A stretch of DNA of 64,000 nucleotides from Streptomyces deccanensis (lineage in GTDB: Bacteria > Actinomycetota > Actinomycetes > Streptomycetales > Streptomycetaceae): NCBI RefSeq assembly GCF_022385335.1, contig NZ_CP092431.1, forward strand, positions 6,200,001-6,264,000, written 5' to 3'. This document shows positions 26,134-34,842 of this stretch, one piece after another (the stretch's first letter is position 1; the number at the start of each line of letters is the position of its first letter). The notes below the pieces were generated by a model. The model ran no database searches. It saw nothing but the letters and a program-made list of their open reading frames with translations, and had not been told where the DNA came from. A program made the translations under genes and the position numbers.

Positions 26134-28063
26134 CGATGGCCTCCTTGAGAGCCGTGGCGAGCTGCTCCGCCTTGAACGGCATGCCGTTCACCTGGTTGTA
26201 CGAGTGGGCGTCCACCAGGTACTTCGCCCGGACGAGCGTGGCGAGCTGCCCGAGGTTCATCTCGGGGATCACCACCTTGTCGTAGCGCCCGAGCACCGCA
26301 CCGAGATTCCGCGGGAAGGGGTTGAGGTGCCGCAGATGGGCCTGCGCGATGGACTCCCCGGCCGTACGCAGCCGCCGTACCGCCGCCGTGATCGGCCCGT
26401 ACGTCGACCCCCAGCCCAGCACCAGCGTGCGCGCCCCGTGCGGATCGTCGACCTCGACATCCGGCACGTCGATCCCGTCGATCTTGGCCTGCCGGGTGCG
26501 CACCATGAAGTCGTGGTTGGCGGGGTCGTAGGAGATGTTGCCGGTGCCGTCCTGCTTCTCGATGCCGCCGATGCGGTGTTCCAGGCCCGGCGTCCCCGGC
26601 ACGGCCCAGGGCCGGGCCAGGGTCTGCGGGTCGCGCTTGTAGGGCCAGAAGACCTCGGTGCCGTCGTCGAGCGTGTGGTTGGGCCCCTGGGTGAACTGCA
26701 CGGTCAGATTCGGCAGTTCGTCGAGCTCGGGGATGCGCCACGGCTCGCTGCCGTTGGCCAGGTAGCCGTCGGAGAGCAGGAAGACGGGCGTCCGATACGT
26801 CAGGGCGATCCGCGCCGCCTCGAGGGCCGCGTCGAAACAGTCGGCCGGGGTGCGCGGCGCGACCACCGGCACCGGGGCCTCGCCGTTGCGCCCGTACATG
26901 GCCTGGAGCAGATCGGCCTGCTCGGTCTTGGTCGGCAGCCCGGTGGACGGCCCGCCGCGCTGGATGTCGACGACGAGCAGCGGCAGTTCGAGCGAGACGG
27001 CGAGCCCGATGGTCTCCGACTTCAGCGCCACACCCGGCCCCGAGGTCGTCGTGACCGCGAGGGACCCCCCGAAAGCGGCCCCCAGCGCGGCCCCGATGCC
27101 CGCGATCTCGTCCTCCGCCTGGAAGGTCCGCACACCGAAGTTCTTGTGCCGGCTCAGCTCGTGCAGGATGTCCGAGGCCGGGGTGATCGGGTACGAGCCC
27201 AGGTAGAGCGGCAGATCAGCCTGCCGCGAGGCCGCGATCAGCCCGTACGACAGGGCCAGGTTCCCGGAGATGTTCCGGTACGTCCCCACCGGGAACGCCT
27301 GGGTCGCCGGGGCGATCTCGTAACTGACCGCGAAGTCCTCGGTGGTCTCCCCGAAGTTCCAGCCCGCGCGGAAGGCGGCGAGGTTGGCGGCCGCGATGTC
27401 CGGCTTCTTGGCGAACTTGGCCGCCAGGAACTTCTCCGTGCCCTCGGTCGGCCGGTGGTACATCCACGACAGCAGCCCGAGGGCGAACATGTTCTTGCTG
27501 CGCTCGGCCTCCTTGCGGCTGAGGTCGAACTCCTTGAGCGCCTCGACGGTGAGCGTGGTCAGCGGCACCGGATGGAGGCTGTATCCGTCCAGCGACCCGT
27601 CCTCCAGGGGGTTGGTCGTGTACCCGACCTTCTGCATCGCCCGTTTGGTGAACTCGTCCGTGTTGACGATGACCTCCGCGCCCCGCGGCACGTCCCCGAT
27701 GTTCGCCTTGAGCGCGGCCGGGTTCATCGCGACGAGCACGTTGGGCGCGTCACCCGGGGTGAGGATGTCGTGGTCGGCGAAGTGCAGCTGGAAGCTGGAG
27801 ACGCCCGGCAGGGTGCCGGCGGGGGCGCGGATCTCGGCGGGGAAGTTCGGCAGGGTGGAGAGGTCGTTGCCGAAGGTGGCGGTCTCGGAGGTGAAGCGGT
27901 CGCCGGTGAGCTGCATACCGTCACCGGAGTCCCCGGCGAACCGGATGATCACCCGATCGAGTCGGCGGACGTCCTTCGGCCCCGCCGGATTGCGCTGTTC
28001 CCTCAGTTCTCCCAGAGCGGACTCGTCGGCCTGCTCCGCTGGGCTGCTGACCTGGCTGGTCAC
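26126..28063 (-). CDS. korA: 2-oxoacid:ferredoxin oxidoreductase, fused gamma-alpha subunit
   Basis: 645 residues. An N-terminal gamma domain (RFAGDSGDGMQLTGDRFTSE; LPNFPAEIRAPAGTLPGVSS) is fused to the alpha domain (SYPITPASDILHELSRHKNF; TTTSGPGVALKSETIGLAVS), as in actinobacterial KorA. With KorB it oxidises a 2-oxoacid with CoA and passes electrons to ferredoxin in the cytoplasm. A perfect palindrome lies about 155 bases upstream. The nearby second complex I operon could reoxidise the ferredoxin produced, which is inference from neighbourhood. Confidence 0.93.
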   Translation of the reverse strand: MTSQVSSPAEQADESALGELREQRNPAGPKDVRRLDRVIIRFAGDSGDGMQLTGDRFTSETATFGNDLSTLPNFPAEIRAPAGTLPGVSSFQLHFADHDILTPGDAPNVLVAMNPAALKANIGDVPRGAEVIVNTDEFTKRAMQKVGYTTNPLEDGSLDGYSLHPVPLTTLTVEALKEFDLSRKEAERSKNMFALGLLSWMYHRPTEGTEKFLAAKFAKKPDIAAANLAAFRAGWNFGETTEDFAVSYEIAPATQAFPVGTYRNISGNLALSYGLIAASRQADLPLYLGSYPITPASDILHELSRHKNFGVRTFQAEDEIAGIGAALGAAFGGSLAVTTTSGPGVALKSETIGLAVSLELPLLVVDIQRGGPSTGLPTKTEQADLLQAMYGRNGEAPVPVVAPRTPADCFDAALEAARIALTYRTPVFLLSDGYLANGSEPWRIPELDELPNLTVQFTQGPNHTLDDGTEVFWPYKRDPQTLARPWAVPGTPGLEHRIGGIEKQDGTGNISYDPANHDFMVRTRQAKIDGIDVPDVEVDDPHGARTLVLGWGSTYGPITAAVRRLRTAGESIAQAHLRHLNPFPRNLGAVLGRYDKVVIPEMNLGQLATLVRAKYLVDAHSYNQVNGMPFKAEQLATALKEAIDG

Positions 28064-28215
28064 TGAACTGGACCTCCCTAGAGGCGGCTGTCCGGGAGCG
28101 GCCGACCCGCCGACCCTCCCAGGACCAACACTACGTCGGCGAGGCTGGAGAACGCCTCGACTTGTCCACCAGGAGGCCGGACGGGAAGAGGCGTGAGGAG
28201 GAACCGGGAGCCCTG

Positions 28216-28232
28216 TCTGACACAGTGTCAGA
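28216..28232. promoter_or_regulatory. Perfect palindrome upstream of korA
   Basis: TCTGACAC-A-GTGTCAGA has 8-bp arms around one central base. It starts 153 bases before the korA start and lies 3 bases beyond the stop of the response-regulator gene. The symmetry and length fit a dimeric repressor site (TetR- or GntR-like). There is no following U tract, so a terminator is less likely. Confidence 0.45.
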
Positions 28233-28235
28233 AAA

Positions 28236-28907
28236 TCATGAATTCAGATAGGTGAGCACGGCCAGCACCCGTCGGTGGTCCCCGTCGCTCGGCGACAGCC
28301 CGAGCTTCAGGAAGATGTTGCTGACGTGCTTCTCCACGGCCCCGTCGCTGACGACCAGCTGCCGGGCGATCGCCGAGTTGGTCCGCCCCTCCGCCATCAG
28401 CCCGAGCACCTCGCGCTCCCGAGGGGTGAGCCCCGCGAGCACGTCCTGCTTCCGGCTCCGCCCGAGCAGCTGCGCGACCACCTCGGGGTCCAGCGCCGTA
28501 CCGCCCCGCGCGACCCGCACCACGGCGTCCACGAACTCCCGTACCTCGGCCACCCGGTCCTTCAGCAGATAGCCCACGCCACGACTGGACCCGGCGAGCA
28601 GCTCGGTGGCGTACCGCTCCTCCACGTACTGCGACAGCACGAGCACGCCCAGCTCCGGATGCGACTTCCGCAGCTGTACGGCGGCCCGCACGCCCTCGTC
28701 GGTGTGGGTCGGCGGCATCCGCACATCGGCCACGACCACGTCCGGCAGGTCCCCCTGCTCCGCGAACTCCGTGATCGTCTTGATCAGCGCGTTCCCGTCC
28801 CCGACCCCCGCGACGACATCGTGCCCCCGGTCGGTCAGCAGCCGCGTCAGCCCCTCCCGCAACAGCACCGAATCCTCGGCGATGACCACCCGCACCCTGT
28901 CCTCCAC
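28236..28907 (-). CDS. NarL/FixJ-type response regulator
   Basis: 223 residues from the GTG at 28907 with GGGGGGAA upstream. The receiver domain has the acidic pair in VVIAEDSVLL, the phospho-acceptor Asp61 in VVVADVRMPP and the conserved Lys in GYLLKDRV. The C-terminal LuxR-type HTH is LTPREREVLGLMAEGRTNSA followed by SDGAVEKHVSNIFLKLGL. It binds DNA as a phosphorylation-driven dimer. Two paralogous HisKA_3 kinases lie just upstream on the same strand with no other regulator, so it is their likely shared partner. Confidence 0.92.
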   Translation of the reverse strand: MEDRVRVVIAEDSVLLREGLTRLLTDRGHDVVAGVGDGNALIKTITEFAEQGDLPDVVVADVRMPPTHTDEGVRAAVQLRKSHPELGVLVLSQYVEERYATELLAGSSRGVGYLLKDRVAEVREFVDAVVRVARGGTALDPEVVAQLLGRSRKQDVLAGLTPREREVLGLMAEGRTNSAIARQLVVSDGAVEKHVSNIFLKLGLSPSDGDHRRVLAVLTYLNS

Positions 28908-29021
28908 GCCAGTTCCCCCCACTGCACCCCGTACCGCGACAGCCCCCAGCATTCCAGCATCGGAACGCCAGGACCTGCTCCCGGGAGAAAAACAGGGGAG
29001 TGTTCAGGGGGAAACACACCG

Positions 29022-29053
29022 GCGCGCCCAGAGGCGGCAACCTCTGGACGCGC
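29022..29053. terminator. Hairpin between the kinase and response-regulator genes
   Basis: A 13-bp stem with one mismatch (gcgcgcccagagg / cctctggacgcgc) and a 6-base loop, located between sensor kinase 1 (ends 29209) and the regulator (starts 28907). With the REP-like hairpin next to it, it could reduce read-through from the kinase genes into the regulator. Confidence 0.4.
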
Positions 29054-29074
29054 TCACCGGGACCTCACCCGGAC

Positions 29075-29150
29075 CTGAAGAGCACTGGGCGCAGCCCGTG
29101 CTCTTCAGGGGCGCGGGGAACTGCGCGAGAAGCCCCACGCACCCGCACCC
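29075..29150. repeat. REP-like intergenic element, copy 1
   Basis: A perfect 11-bp stem (CTGAAGAGCAC / GTGCTCTTCAG, 29075-29108) with a nested GGGC-GCA-GCCC is followed by the module ggggcgcggggaactgcgcg, then a C/A-rich stretch of gcacccgcaccc. The same module recurs at 30661-30751. I recognise the ggggcgcggggaactgcgcga block as an abundant intergenic repeat of Streptomyces chromosomes. Confidence 0.78.
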
Positions 29151-29208
29151 ACCCACGGCGCCAAGCCACCCACGGCGCCAAGGCGCCCAAGCCCCGCAGG
29201 GCGTCGCC

Positions 29209-30537
29209 TCAGGCCGCCCGCCAGGGCAACTCCGCCGTCACCCGCGTCGGCCCCCCACCCGGCGAGTCGACGACGAGAATCCCGTCGACCGCCCCGATCC
29301 GCTCGGCGAGCCCCGCCAACCCGGACCCGGCCCCCACGTCCGCACCACCCGCCCCATCGTCGATGACCTGCAGCATCAGCCGGTCATCGACCTTCCACAC
29401 ATCCACCGTCGCCCGCGAAGCCCCCGCGTGCTTGCTGACGTTCTGCAGCAGCTCGGACACGGTGAAGTACGCGATGCCCTCGATCGCCGGCACCGGCCGC
29501 GCCGGCAGGTCCACCTCCACCGTCACCGGCACCGCGCACCGCGAGGCCACCGCCGACAGCGCCGCGTCGAGCCCCCGGTCCGTCAGCACCGCCGGATGGA
29601 TCCCCCGCGCCAGATCCCGCAGTTCTTGCAGCGCGGTCTTCACCTCACCGTGCGCAGAGTCGACCATCACCGCCGCCGCCCGGGGGTCCTCCGCCAGCTT
29701 CTCCTTCGCCAGCCCCAGATCCATCGCCAGCGCCACCAGCCGCGCCTGCGCCCCGTCGTGCAGATCCCGCTCGATCCGCCGCAGATCGGCCGCCGCCGTG
29801 TCGACCACGACCCCCCGGTCCGACTCCAGCTCGACGACCCGCGCCCCCAGTCGCGACGGCCCCAGCAGCGTGACCACCATGCCCCGGTCGACCATGGTCA
29901 GACCCCGCACGATCCACGGCGTGGCCATCGTGAAGAGCAGCCCCACCAGCGCGGTCACGGTCACCTCGAACGGGTTGTCCAGATACACGGAGTGCGTCTC
30001 GTCCCCGTACAACTGCACCCCGTCCTGCCCGACCCACACGGGGAACACCCAGAACCACAGCGGATACGTCAGCGCCGCCCACCCGTACGTCCAGAAGGTC
30101 ACCGCCACCACGAACGAGAACACCGACCAGGGGAACTGCACGACCGCGTACACCAACTGCCGCCACGACGCCCCGCTGCGCAGCACGGCGCCCATCCACG
30201 CCAGCGCCCCGCGCCCCCGCGGCCGGAGCGGCTCCGGCGCGGCCACGTCCACCCCGAGCAACGCCCGCGCCCGCACCCGCTCCAGCGCGCCGAACGCACG
30301 GCACCCGGCCAGCCCCGCCGCCAGCACGGGCACCCCGAGGAACGTGATGAGCAGCCCCGCACCGATCGACACCATCGTGATGGCGTACGTGAACAGCAGG
30401 ATCCCGATCGGCAGCCCCAGCAGCACGTACCCGAGCTCCCGCCAGCTGCGCGCCTCGAACGGCGCCCGCAACCCGGCCGGCACCCGCCGCCGCTCCTCGC
30501 CCCAACTCCCGTACCCGTCCTGGTACTCCGTGGCCAT
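29209..30537 (-). CDS. Sensor histidine kinase 1 (HisKA_3 type)
   Basis: 442 residues from ATG 30537. The N-terminal 'sensor' domain has paired membrane segments (ELGYVLLGLPIGILLFTYAI; SIGAGLLITFLGVPVLAAGL; VFSFVVAVTFWTYGWAALTY). The dimerisation helix carries the phosphorylated His in RRIERDLHDGAQARLV, and the ATPase has N-box YFTVSELLQNVSKHAG and G-box DDGAGGADVGAGSGLAGL. It closely resembles kinase 2 immediately upstream (shared IAYFTVSELLQN, DLARGIHPAVLTDRGLDAAL), so they are tandem duplicates. The signal is unknown. Confidence 0.92.
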   Translation of the reverse strand: MATEYQDGYGSWGEERRRVPAGLRAPFEARSWRELGYVLLGLPIGILLFTYAITMVSIGAGLLITFLGVPVLAAGLAGCRAFGALERVRARALLGVDVAAPEPLRPRGRGALAWMGAVLRSGASWRQLVYAVVQFPWSVFSFVVAVTFWTYGWAALTYPLWFWVFPVWVGQDGVQLYGDETHSVYLDNPFEVTVTALVGLLFTMATPWIVRGLTMVDRGMVVTLLGPSRLGARVVELESDRGVVVDTAAADLRRIERDLHDGAQARLVALAMDLGLAKEKLAEDPRAAAVMVDSAHGEVKTALQELRDLARGIHPAVLTDRGLDAALSAVASRCAVPVTVEVDLPARPVPAIEGIAYFTVSELLQNVSKHAGASRATVDVWKVDDRLMLQVIDDGAGGADVGAGSGLAGLAERIGAVDGILVVDSPGGGPTRVTAELPWRAA

Positions 30538-30660
30538 CACGTCGCCCGCCTTCACTGGTCCCGCACTCCCGATGTCGTACTCCCACCCTGCTGCCCCCGG
30601 CCCTCCGGAACCATGGAGCGGGTCGGCGTCTCGGTAGGGGGGTTTTCCCCACCCCCACGC

Positions 30661-30751
30661 CCCTGAGAAGCACGGGCCGCAGCCCCGGCTCCTCAGGGGC
30701 GCGGGGAACTGCGCGAGCAACCACGACGCACCCGCACCCGCGCACGCCGAA
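30661..30751. repeat. REP-like intergenic element, copy 2
   Basis: Located between the two kinase genes. A cctgag...ctcagg stem-loop (30662-30697) is followed by the module ggggcgcggggaactgcgcg and then gcacccgcaccc, the same order as copy 1. The copies differ mostly in the stem. Confidence 0.75.
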
Positions 30752-30782
30752 GGGGCACCCACAACGAGTAGGCGCCCCTCCA
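30751..30782 (-). terminator. Hairpin after sensor kinase 2
   Basis: AGGGGC...GCCCCT arms in 'aggggcacccacaacgagtaggcgcccct' lie just past the stop of the minus-strand kinase 2 gene, next to the REP-like element. A modest stem, so only a probable terminator. Confidence 0.4.
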
Positions 30783-30794
30783 CACCGCCGCGTG

Positions 30795-32021
30795 CTACCG
30801 CCCCCGCCAGGGCAACTCCGCCGTAACCGTCGTAGGCCCTCCCACCGGCGACTCGATCACGAACAACCCGTCCACCGCGTCCAGCCGTTCCGCCAGCCCG
30901 GCGATCCCACTGCCCCCGTCGAGCCGCGCACCGCCACGCCCGTCGTCCCACACCTGGATCAGCAACCGGTCGTCGGACCGCCACACATCCACCGACGCGG
31001 CCTTCGCCCCACTGTGCTTGCTGATGTTCTGCAGCAGCTCGGACACCGTGAAATAGGCGATCCCCTCGATCGCGGCGGCCGGCCGCGTCACGAGATCCAC
31101 GGTCACCTTCACCGGCGCCGTACACCGCGAGGCCACCGCGGACAACGCGGCATCCAGCCCCCGGTCCGTCAGCACCGCCGGATGGATCCCGCGCGCCAGA
31201 TCCCGCAGCTCCTGAAGCGCCAGTTTCACCTCGCCGTGCGCCTCCTCCACCATCGTGGCGGCCGCGTCGGGATCCTCCAGCAGCTTCTCCTTCGCGAGCC
31301 CGAGCCCCATCGCCAGATTCACCAGCCGTGCCTGCGCCCCGTCGTGCAGATCCCGCTCGATCCGTCGCATATCGGCCGCGGCCGTGTCGACGACGACCCC
31401 CCGGTCGGACTCCAGTTCGGCGATCCGCCGCTCCAACTCGTCGGACGGCGACAACAGCGACCGCACCATCACCCGGTCCACGTTCGTCAGCCCCCGCACG
31501 ATGTACGGCAGCACCGGCCACGCCACGAACAACCCCGTCAGAGTGATGACGAACGTCGTGACGGCCCACGGCATTCGGATCAGCTCGTACAGCATCGAAC
31601 GCCAGCCGACCGGATCCTTCACGCTCATCCACACCTGCGCGAAGAATCCCTCGTCCGCCCGCCGTCCGCTCCCACGGAACGGCAGCGGACTCGGCTCGTC
31701 CACCCGCACCCGCAGCAACGCGCGCGCCCGCATCCGCTCCAGCCGCCCCAGCTGCCTCGCCCCCATCAGCGCGGCGGCGAGCAGCGGAAAACCGATCACC
31801 GTCAACGTCAGGAAAGCGCTGGTGAACAGCACCGTCGTCACATACACGAACCCGAGCAGCGCGAACGGCAGATTGGCCAGCAGATGCGCGATCTCCCGCC
31901 AGGTCTGCCCCTCGAACGCGAACGTCGCGGGCGGCAGCGGGTCCGAGGGCGTGTGACTGGACGGCAGCGGCCGACCGTACGGCCGCCCGGAGCCGGTCGG
32001 GGAGGAGAGGGGTTCGGTCAT
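30795..32021 (-). CDS. Sensor histidine kinase 2 (HisKA_3 type)
   Basis: 408 residues from ATG 32021. The sensor domain has membrane segments (FALLGFVYVTTVLFTSAFLT; MPWAVTTFVITLTGLFVAWP). The catalytic core mirrors kinase 1: His in RRIERDLHDGAQARLVNL, N-box YFTVSELLQNISKHSGAK, G-box DDGRGGARLDGGSGIAGL. Charged periplasmic or loop regions differ most, suggesting different inputs to a common output. It is divergent from the nuo operon across a 265-bp gap that should hold both promoters. Confidence 0.92.
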   Translation of the reverse strand: MTEPLSSPTGSGRPYGRPLPSSHTPSDPLPPATFAFEGQTWREIAHLLANLPFALLGFVYVTTVLFTSAFLTLTVIGFPLLAAALMGARQLGRLERMRARALLRVRVDEPSPLPFRGSGRRADEGFFAQVWMSVKDPVGWRSMLYELIRMPWAVTTFVITLTGLFVAWPVLPYIVRGLTNVDRVMVRSLLSPSDELERRIAELESDRGVVVDTAAADMRRIERDLHDGAQARLVNLAMGLGLAKEKLLEDPDAAATMVEEAHGEVKLALQELRDLARGIHPAVLTDRGLDAALSAVASRCTAPVKVTVDLVTRPAAAIEGIAYFTVSELLQNISKHSGAKAASVDVWRSDDRLLIQVWDDGRGGARLDGGSGIAGLAERLDAVDGLFVIESPVGGPTTVTAELPWRGR

Positions 32022-32286
32022 GCCCACCAGCCTGCCCGCCCGCTCGCGCCCCGCGCCATGAGGCGGACCGCCCCGGACACCCTGGGGAAAACCCCACCCC
32101 GTTCCATACCTCCCCCTTCCGACCCGATCACGACAGCACTCGGGCATGCCGACCTGTGACGGGCTGCTTACGCTCTCTTTAGCAGGGCCTAGACTCCCGT
32201 GCGTACAGATCGTCGAACAGCGACGCACGTACGGCGTCCCGCATCCCGTACGTACGTATCGCCAGGCCAGGGAGCGAGGGACGGAC

Positions 32287-32706
32287 GTGCCGGAACCGAC
32301 CGTCGCCGTAGCGGCGCAGACGGGCGTCAACGTAGCGGCGGACTACTTCCAGTCCTACTCGGTGGTCGGACTGCTCGCCGCCGTGGGCGTGCTCTTCGTC
32401 GCCGTCGCCTTCGGCGCGGGACGACTGCTGCGCCCCGAGGTCCCCACCCGGGAGAAGCTCCTGACGTACGAGTGCGGCGTCGACCCCGTCGGCGAGGGCT
32501 GGGCCCACACCCAGGTCCGCTACTACGTCTACGCCTTCCTCTACGTCATCTTCGCCATCGACTCGATCTTCCTCTTCCCCTGGGCGACGGTCTTCGCCGA
32601 CCCCGGCTACGGCGCGACCACCCTCGTCGAGATGTTCGTCTTCCTCGGATTCCTCGCCGTGGGCCTGCTCTACGCCTACAAGAAGGGCGTCCTGGCATGG
32701 ACGTGA
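32287..32706 (+). CDS. nuoA: NADH-quinone oxidoreductase subunit A (second nuo set)
   Basis: 139 residues from the GTG at 32287 with GAGGGACGGA upstream. Three membrane helices and the signature [20 protein letters not shown] followed by [20 protein letters not shown] identify the ND3-like subunit, whose Cys loop lies near the quinone site. It is the first gene of a ten-gene operon in which nearly every start overlaps the previous stop; its stop overlaps nuoB by ten bases. Confidence 0.93.
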   Translation: MPEPTVAVAAQTGVNVAADYFQSYSVVGLLAAVGVLFVAVAFGAGRLLRPEVPTREKLLTYECGVDPVGEGWAHTQVRYYVYAFLYVIFAIDSIFLFPWATVFADPGYGATTLVEMFVFLGFLAVGLLYAYKKGVLAWT

Positions 32707-33335
32707 CGCCAGAAGTGAACCCCCCGGAGCCGGGCGCCGCGCAGCCGGTCCTCCTCCCGGAGCCGAAGCGGCTGGGCGCGCTCGCCCGCCTCGCCCCCGA
32801 GCCGATGAAGGTGATCCTGAACTGGGGCCGCCGCTACTCCCTCTGGGTCTTCAACTTCGGCCTCGCCTGCTGCGCGATCGAGTTCATCGCCGCGTCCATG
32901 GCCCGCCACGACTTCATCCGCCTCGGCGTCATCCCGTTCGCGCCCGGCCCCCGGCAGGCGGACCTCATGGTCGTCTCGGGCACGGTGACCGACAAGATGG
33001 CCCCGGCCGTGAAGCGGCTGTACGAGCAGATGCCCGAGCCGAAGTACGTCATCTCCTTCGGCGCCTGCTCCAACTGCGGCGGCCCCTACTGGGACTCCTA
33101 CTCCGTCACCAAGGGCGTCGACCAGATCATCCCCGTCGACGTCTACGTCCCCGGCTGCCCGCCCCGGCCCGAGGCGCTCCTCCAGGGCATCCTGAAACTC
33201 CAGGAGAAGATCGCCCGGGAATCCCTGGGCGAGCGCTACGGCACCGCCGCCCGCCCGTCGACGACGGCGCTGCAGAGCGCGCTGGTGAAGCCGCCGACGA
33301 CCGAGGCCGGAGCGGCCGAATCGGGGGACACGTGA
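32697..33335 (+). CDS. nuoB: NADH-quinone oxidoreductase subunit B (second nuo set)
   Basis: 212 residues. Cluster N2 cysteines are present: the adjacent pair in [10 protein letters not shown], then [10 protein letters not shown] and [12 protein letters not shown]. NuoB carries the last Fe-S centre before quinone. The extra C-terminal ~30 residues (after [10 protein letters not shown]) are polar and probably disordered. N2 chemistry normally needs NuoD as partner, yet no nuoD lies in this operon. Confidence 0.95.
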   Translation: MDVTPEVNPPEPGAAQPVLLPEPKRLGALARLAPEPMKVILNWGRRYSLWVFNFGLACCAIEFIAASMARHDFIRLGVIPFAPGPRQADLMVVSGTVTDKMAPAVKRLYEQMPEPKYVISFGACSNCGGPYWDSYSVTKGVDQIIPVDVYVPGCPPRPEALLQGILKLQEKIARESLGERYGTAARPSTTALQSALVKPPTTEAGAAESGDT

Positions 33336-34842
33336 CCGGCTGGCTGCCCGCCCCCGTCGAGGAGCTCTTCGGCCCCGAGGCCACGGCCGAGGAGTCCTAC
33401 GACGTCCTCACCGTGGACGTCCCGTCCGCGTCCTGGACCGAGGCGCTGCGCACGGCCCGCTCCACCCTGGGCTGCACGTACTTCGACTGGCTGAGCGCGG
33501 TGGACGAGCCCGGCACGGGCTTCCGCGTCTCGGCCCACGTGGTGGCCCTGTCCCCGGTCCGCCGCCTCCTGCTCCGCACCACGGTCCCGCACTCCTCCCC
33601 GCTCCTCCCGACCGCCGTCGACATCTACGCGGGCGCCGCCTGGCACGAACGCGAGACCCACGAAATGTTCGGCGTCCGCTTCGAGGGCCACCCCGGCCTG
33701 GACCACCTCCTCCTCCCGGAGAACTTCGAGGGCCACCCCCTGCGCAAGGACTTCGTCCTGGCCGCCCGGGTGGCCAAGGCCTGGCCGGGGGCGAAGGAGC
33801 CGGGGGAGTCCGCGGCGGGCGCGGCACACGGCGCCCCGAAGCGCCGCCAGATGCTCCCGCCCGGCGTCCCCGACCCCAACGAATGGGGCCCCCTCAAGGG
33901 CCAACTCCCCCGGCCCCGACCCGCCCCACCCGAACCCCCGCCGACCGCACGGCGGCCGACCGCCCACCACGCCGCACCCGCTCGGCGGCAGCCGGCTCGG
34001 CAAGCCGGCCGACCCCGGCTACGACTCCGGACACCCCGCCCGGCCCTCCGCGCCGCACCCGTTCGGCGGCAGAGGGTTCGAGCAGCCAGCCGACACCCGC
34101 CCCGACCTCCGACGCTCCGACCAGCCCCCCGCCCACACCCCCGCGCCGCACCCGCACGGCATCGGAGGGCTCGGCGAGCCAGTCCGCGCCCACCGAGGCA
34201 CCGGACAGCCCCACGGCCCGGCCCCCGCGCCGCACCCGCTCAGCTGCGGACGGCTCGGCGAGCCAGACGGCAACCGGCCCGACCCCGGAGGGCCCCGACA
34301 GCCCGCCCATGTCCGCGCCGCCGCGCCGCGCCCGCACCGCGTCGGGAGGCTCGGCCAGCCAGCGCGCCACCCCCGCCGCCTCGCCCCAGCCGCGCCGCAC
34401 CGCAGGCAGCCCGGACGCCCCCTGGCACCACGCCCGCCCGGCTTTCGACACCCCGACGGCCGAGCCCGAGCCGAAGCCTGATCCGCAGCCGAAGGCCGAG
34501 CCGGGGCCCGAGCCGAAGCCGGAGGCCGAGCCGAAGCCGGAGGCCGAGCCGGGGCCCGAGCCGAAGCCGGAGGCCGAGCCGGGGCCCGAGCCGGAGCCGG
34601 AGGCCGAGCCGAAGCCCAAGCAGGAAGCGGCGCCGCAGCCGACGCCCGAGCCCGCGCCGGAAGCAGGTGCGGAGCCCGAAGCCGCATCCCCGCCGCCCAG
34701 CGCCCCCGACGACCACGGAACCCCCGCCGACCCCGACAGGGCCACGGCCGAGCCCGCCTCCGATGGCACCCCCGCCTCCGAAGGCACGCCCGCCCCCGAC
34801 GACACCCCCGACCCCGAACCCCCCACAGGAGGCACGCAGTGA
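33332..34842 (+). CDS. nuoC: NADH-quinone oxidoreductase subunit C, with apparent frameshift and long repetitive tail
   Basis: The GTG at 33332 overlaps the nuoB stop (GTGA). Codons 1-192 give the NuoC/30-kDa domain ([54 protein letters not shown]). At the C run 33907-33911 the good-codon frame jumps back one base: one more C would give [13 protein letters not shown] and continue in the frame that ends at 34842, overlapping nuoH as GTGA. Read literally, the first frame stays open to 36373 through nuoH and into nuoI. The tail has five [19 protein letters not shown] repeats, then PEPKPEA repeats. Either a sequencing error, a real mutation or slippage. Confidence 0.75.
33990..34620 (+). repeat. 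Degenerate coding repeats in the nuoC tail
   Basis: In the frame ending at 34842, five copies of a ~25-35-residue unit centred on PPRR(T/A)R(S/T)AxxGSxSQ occupy about 33990-34370. They are followed at about 34460-34620 by short Glu-Pro-Lys-Pro units (PEPKPEAE and variants). Both are low-complexity and likely unstructured. Confidence 0.75.

Noticed and set aside
29209..32097. A 960-residue double histidine kinase
   Set aside because: It joins kinase 1 with an out-of-frame reading of kinase 2 through the REP-like element. Each kinase has its own start and complete domains.
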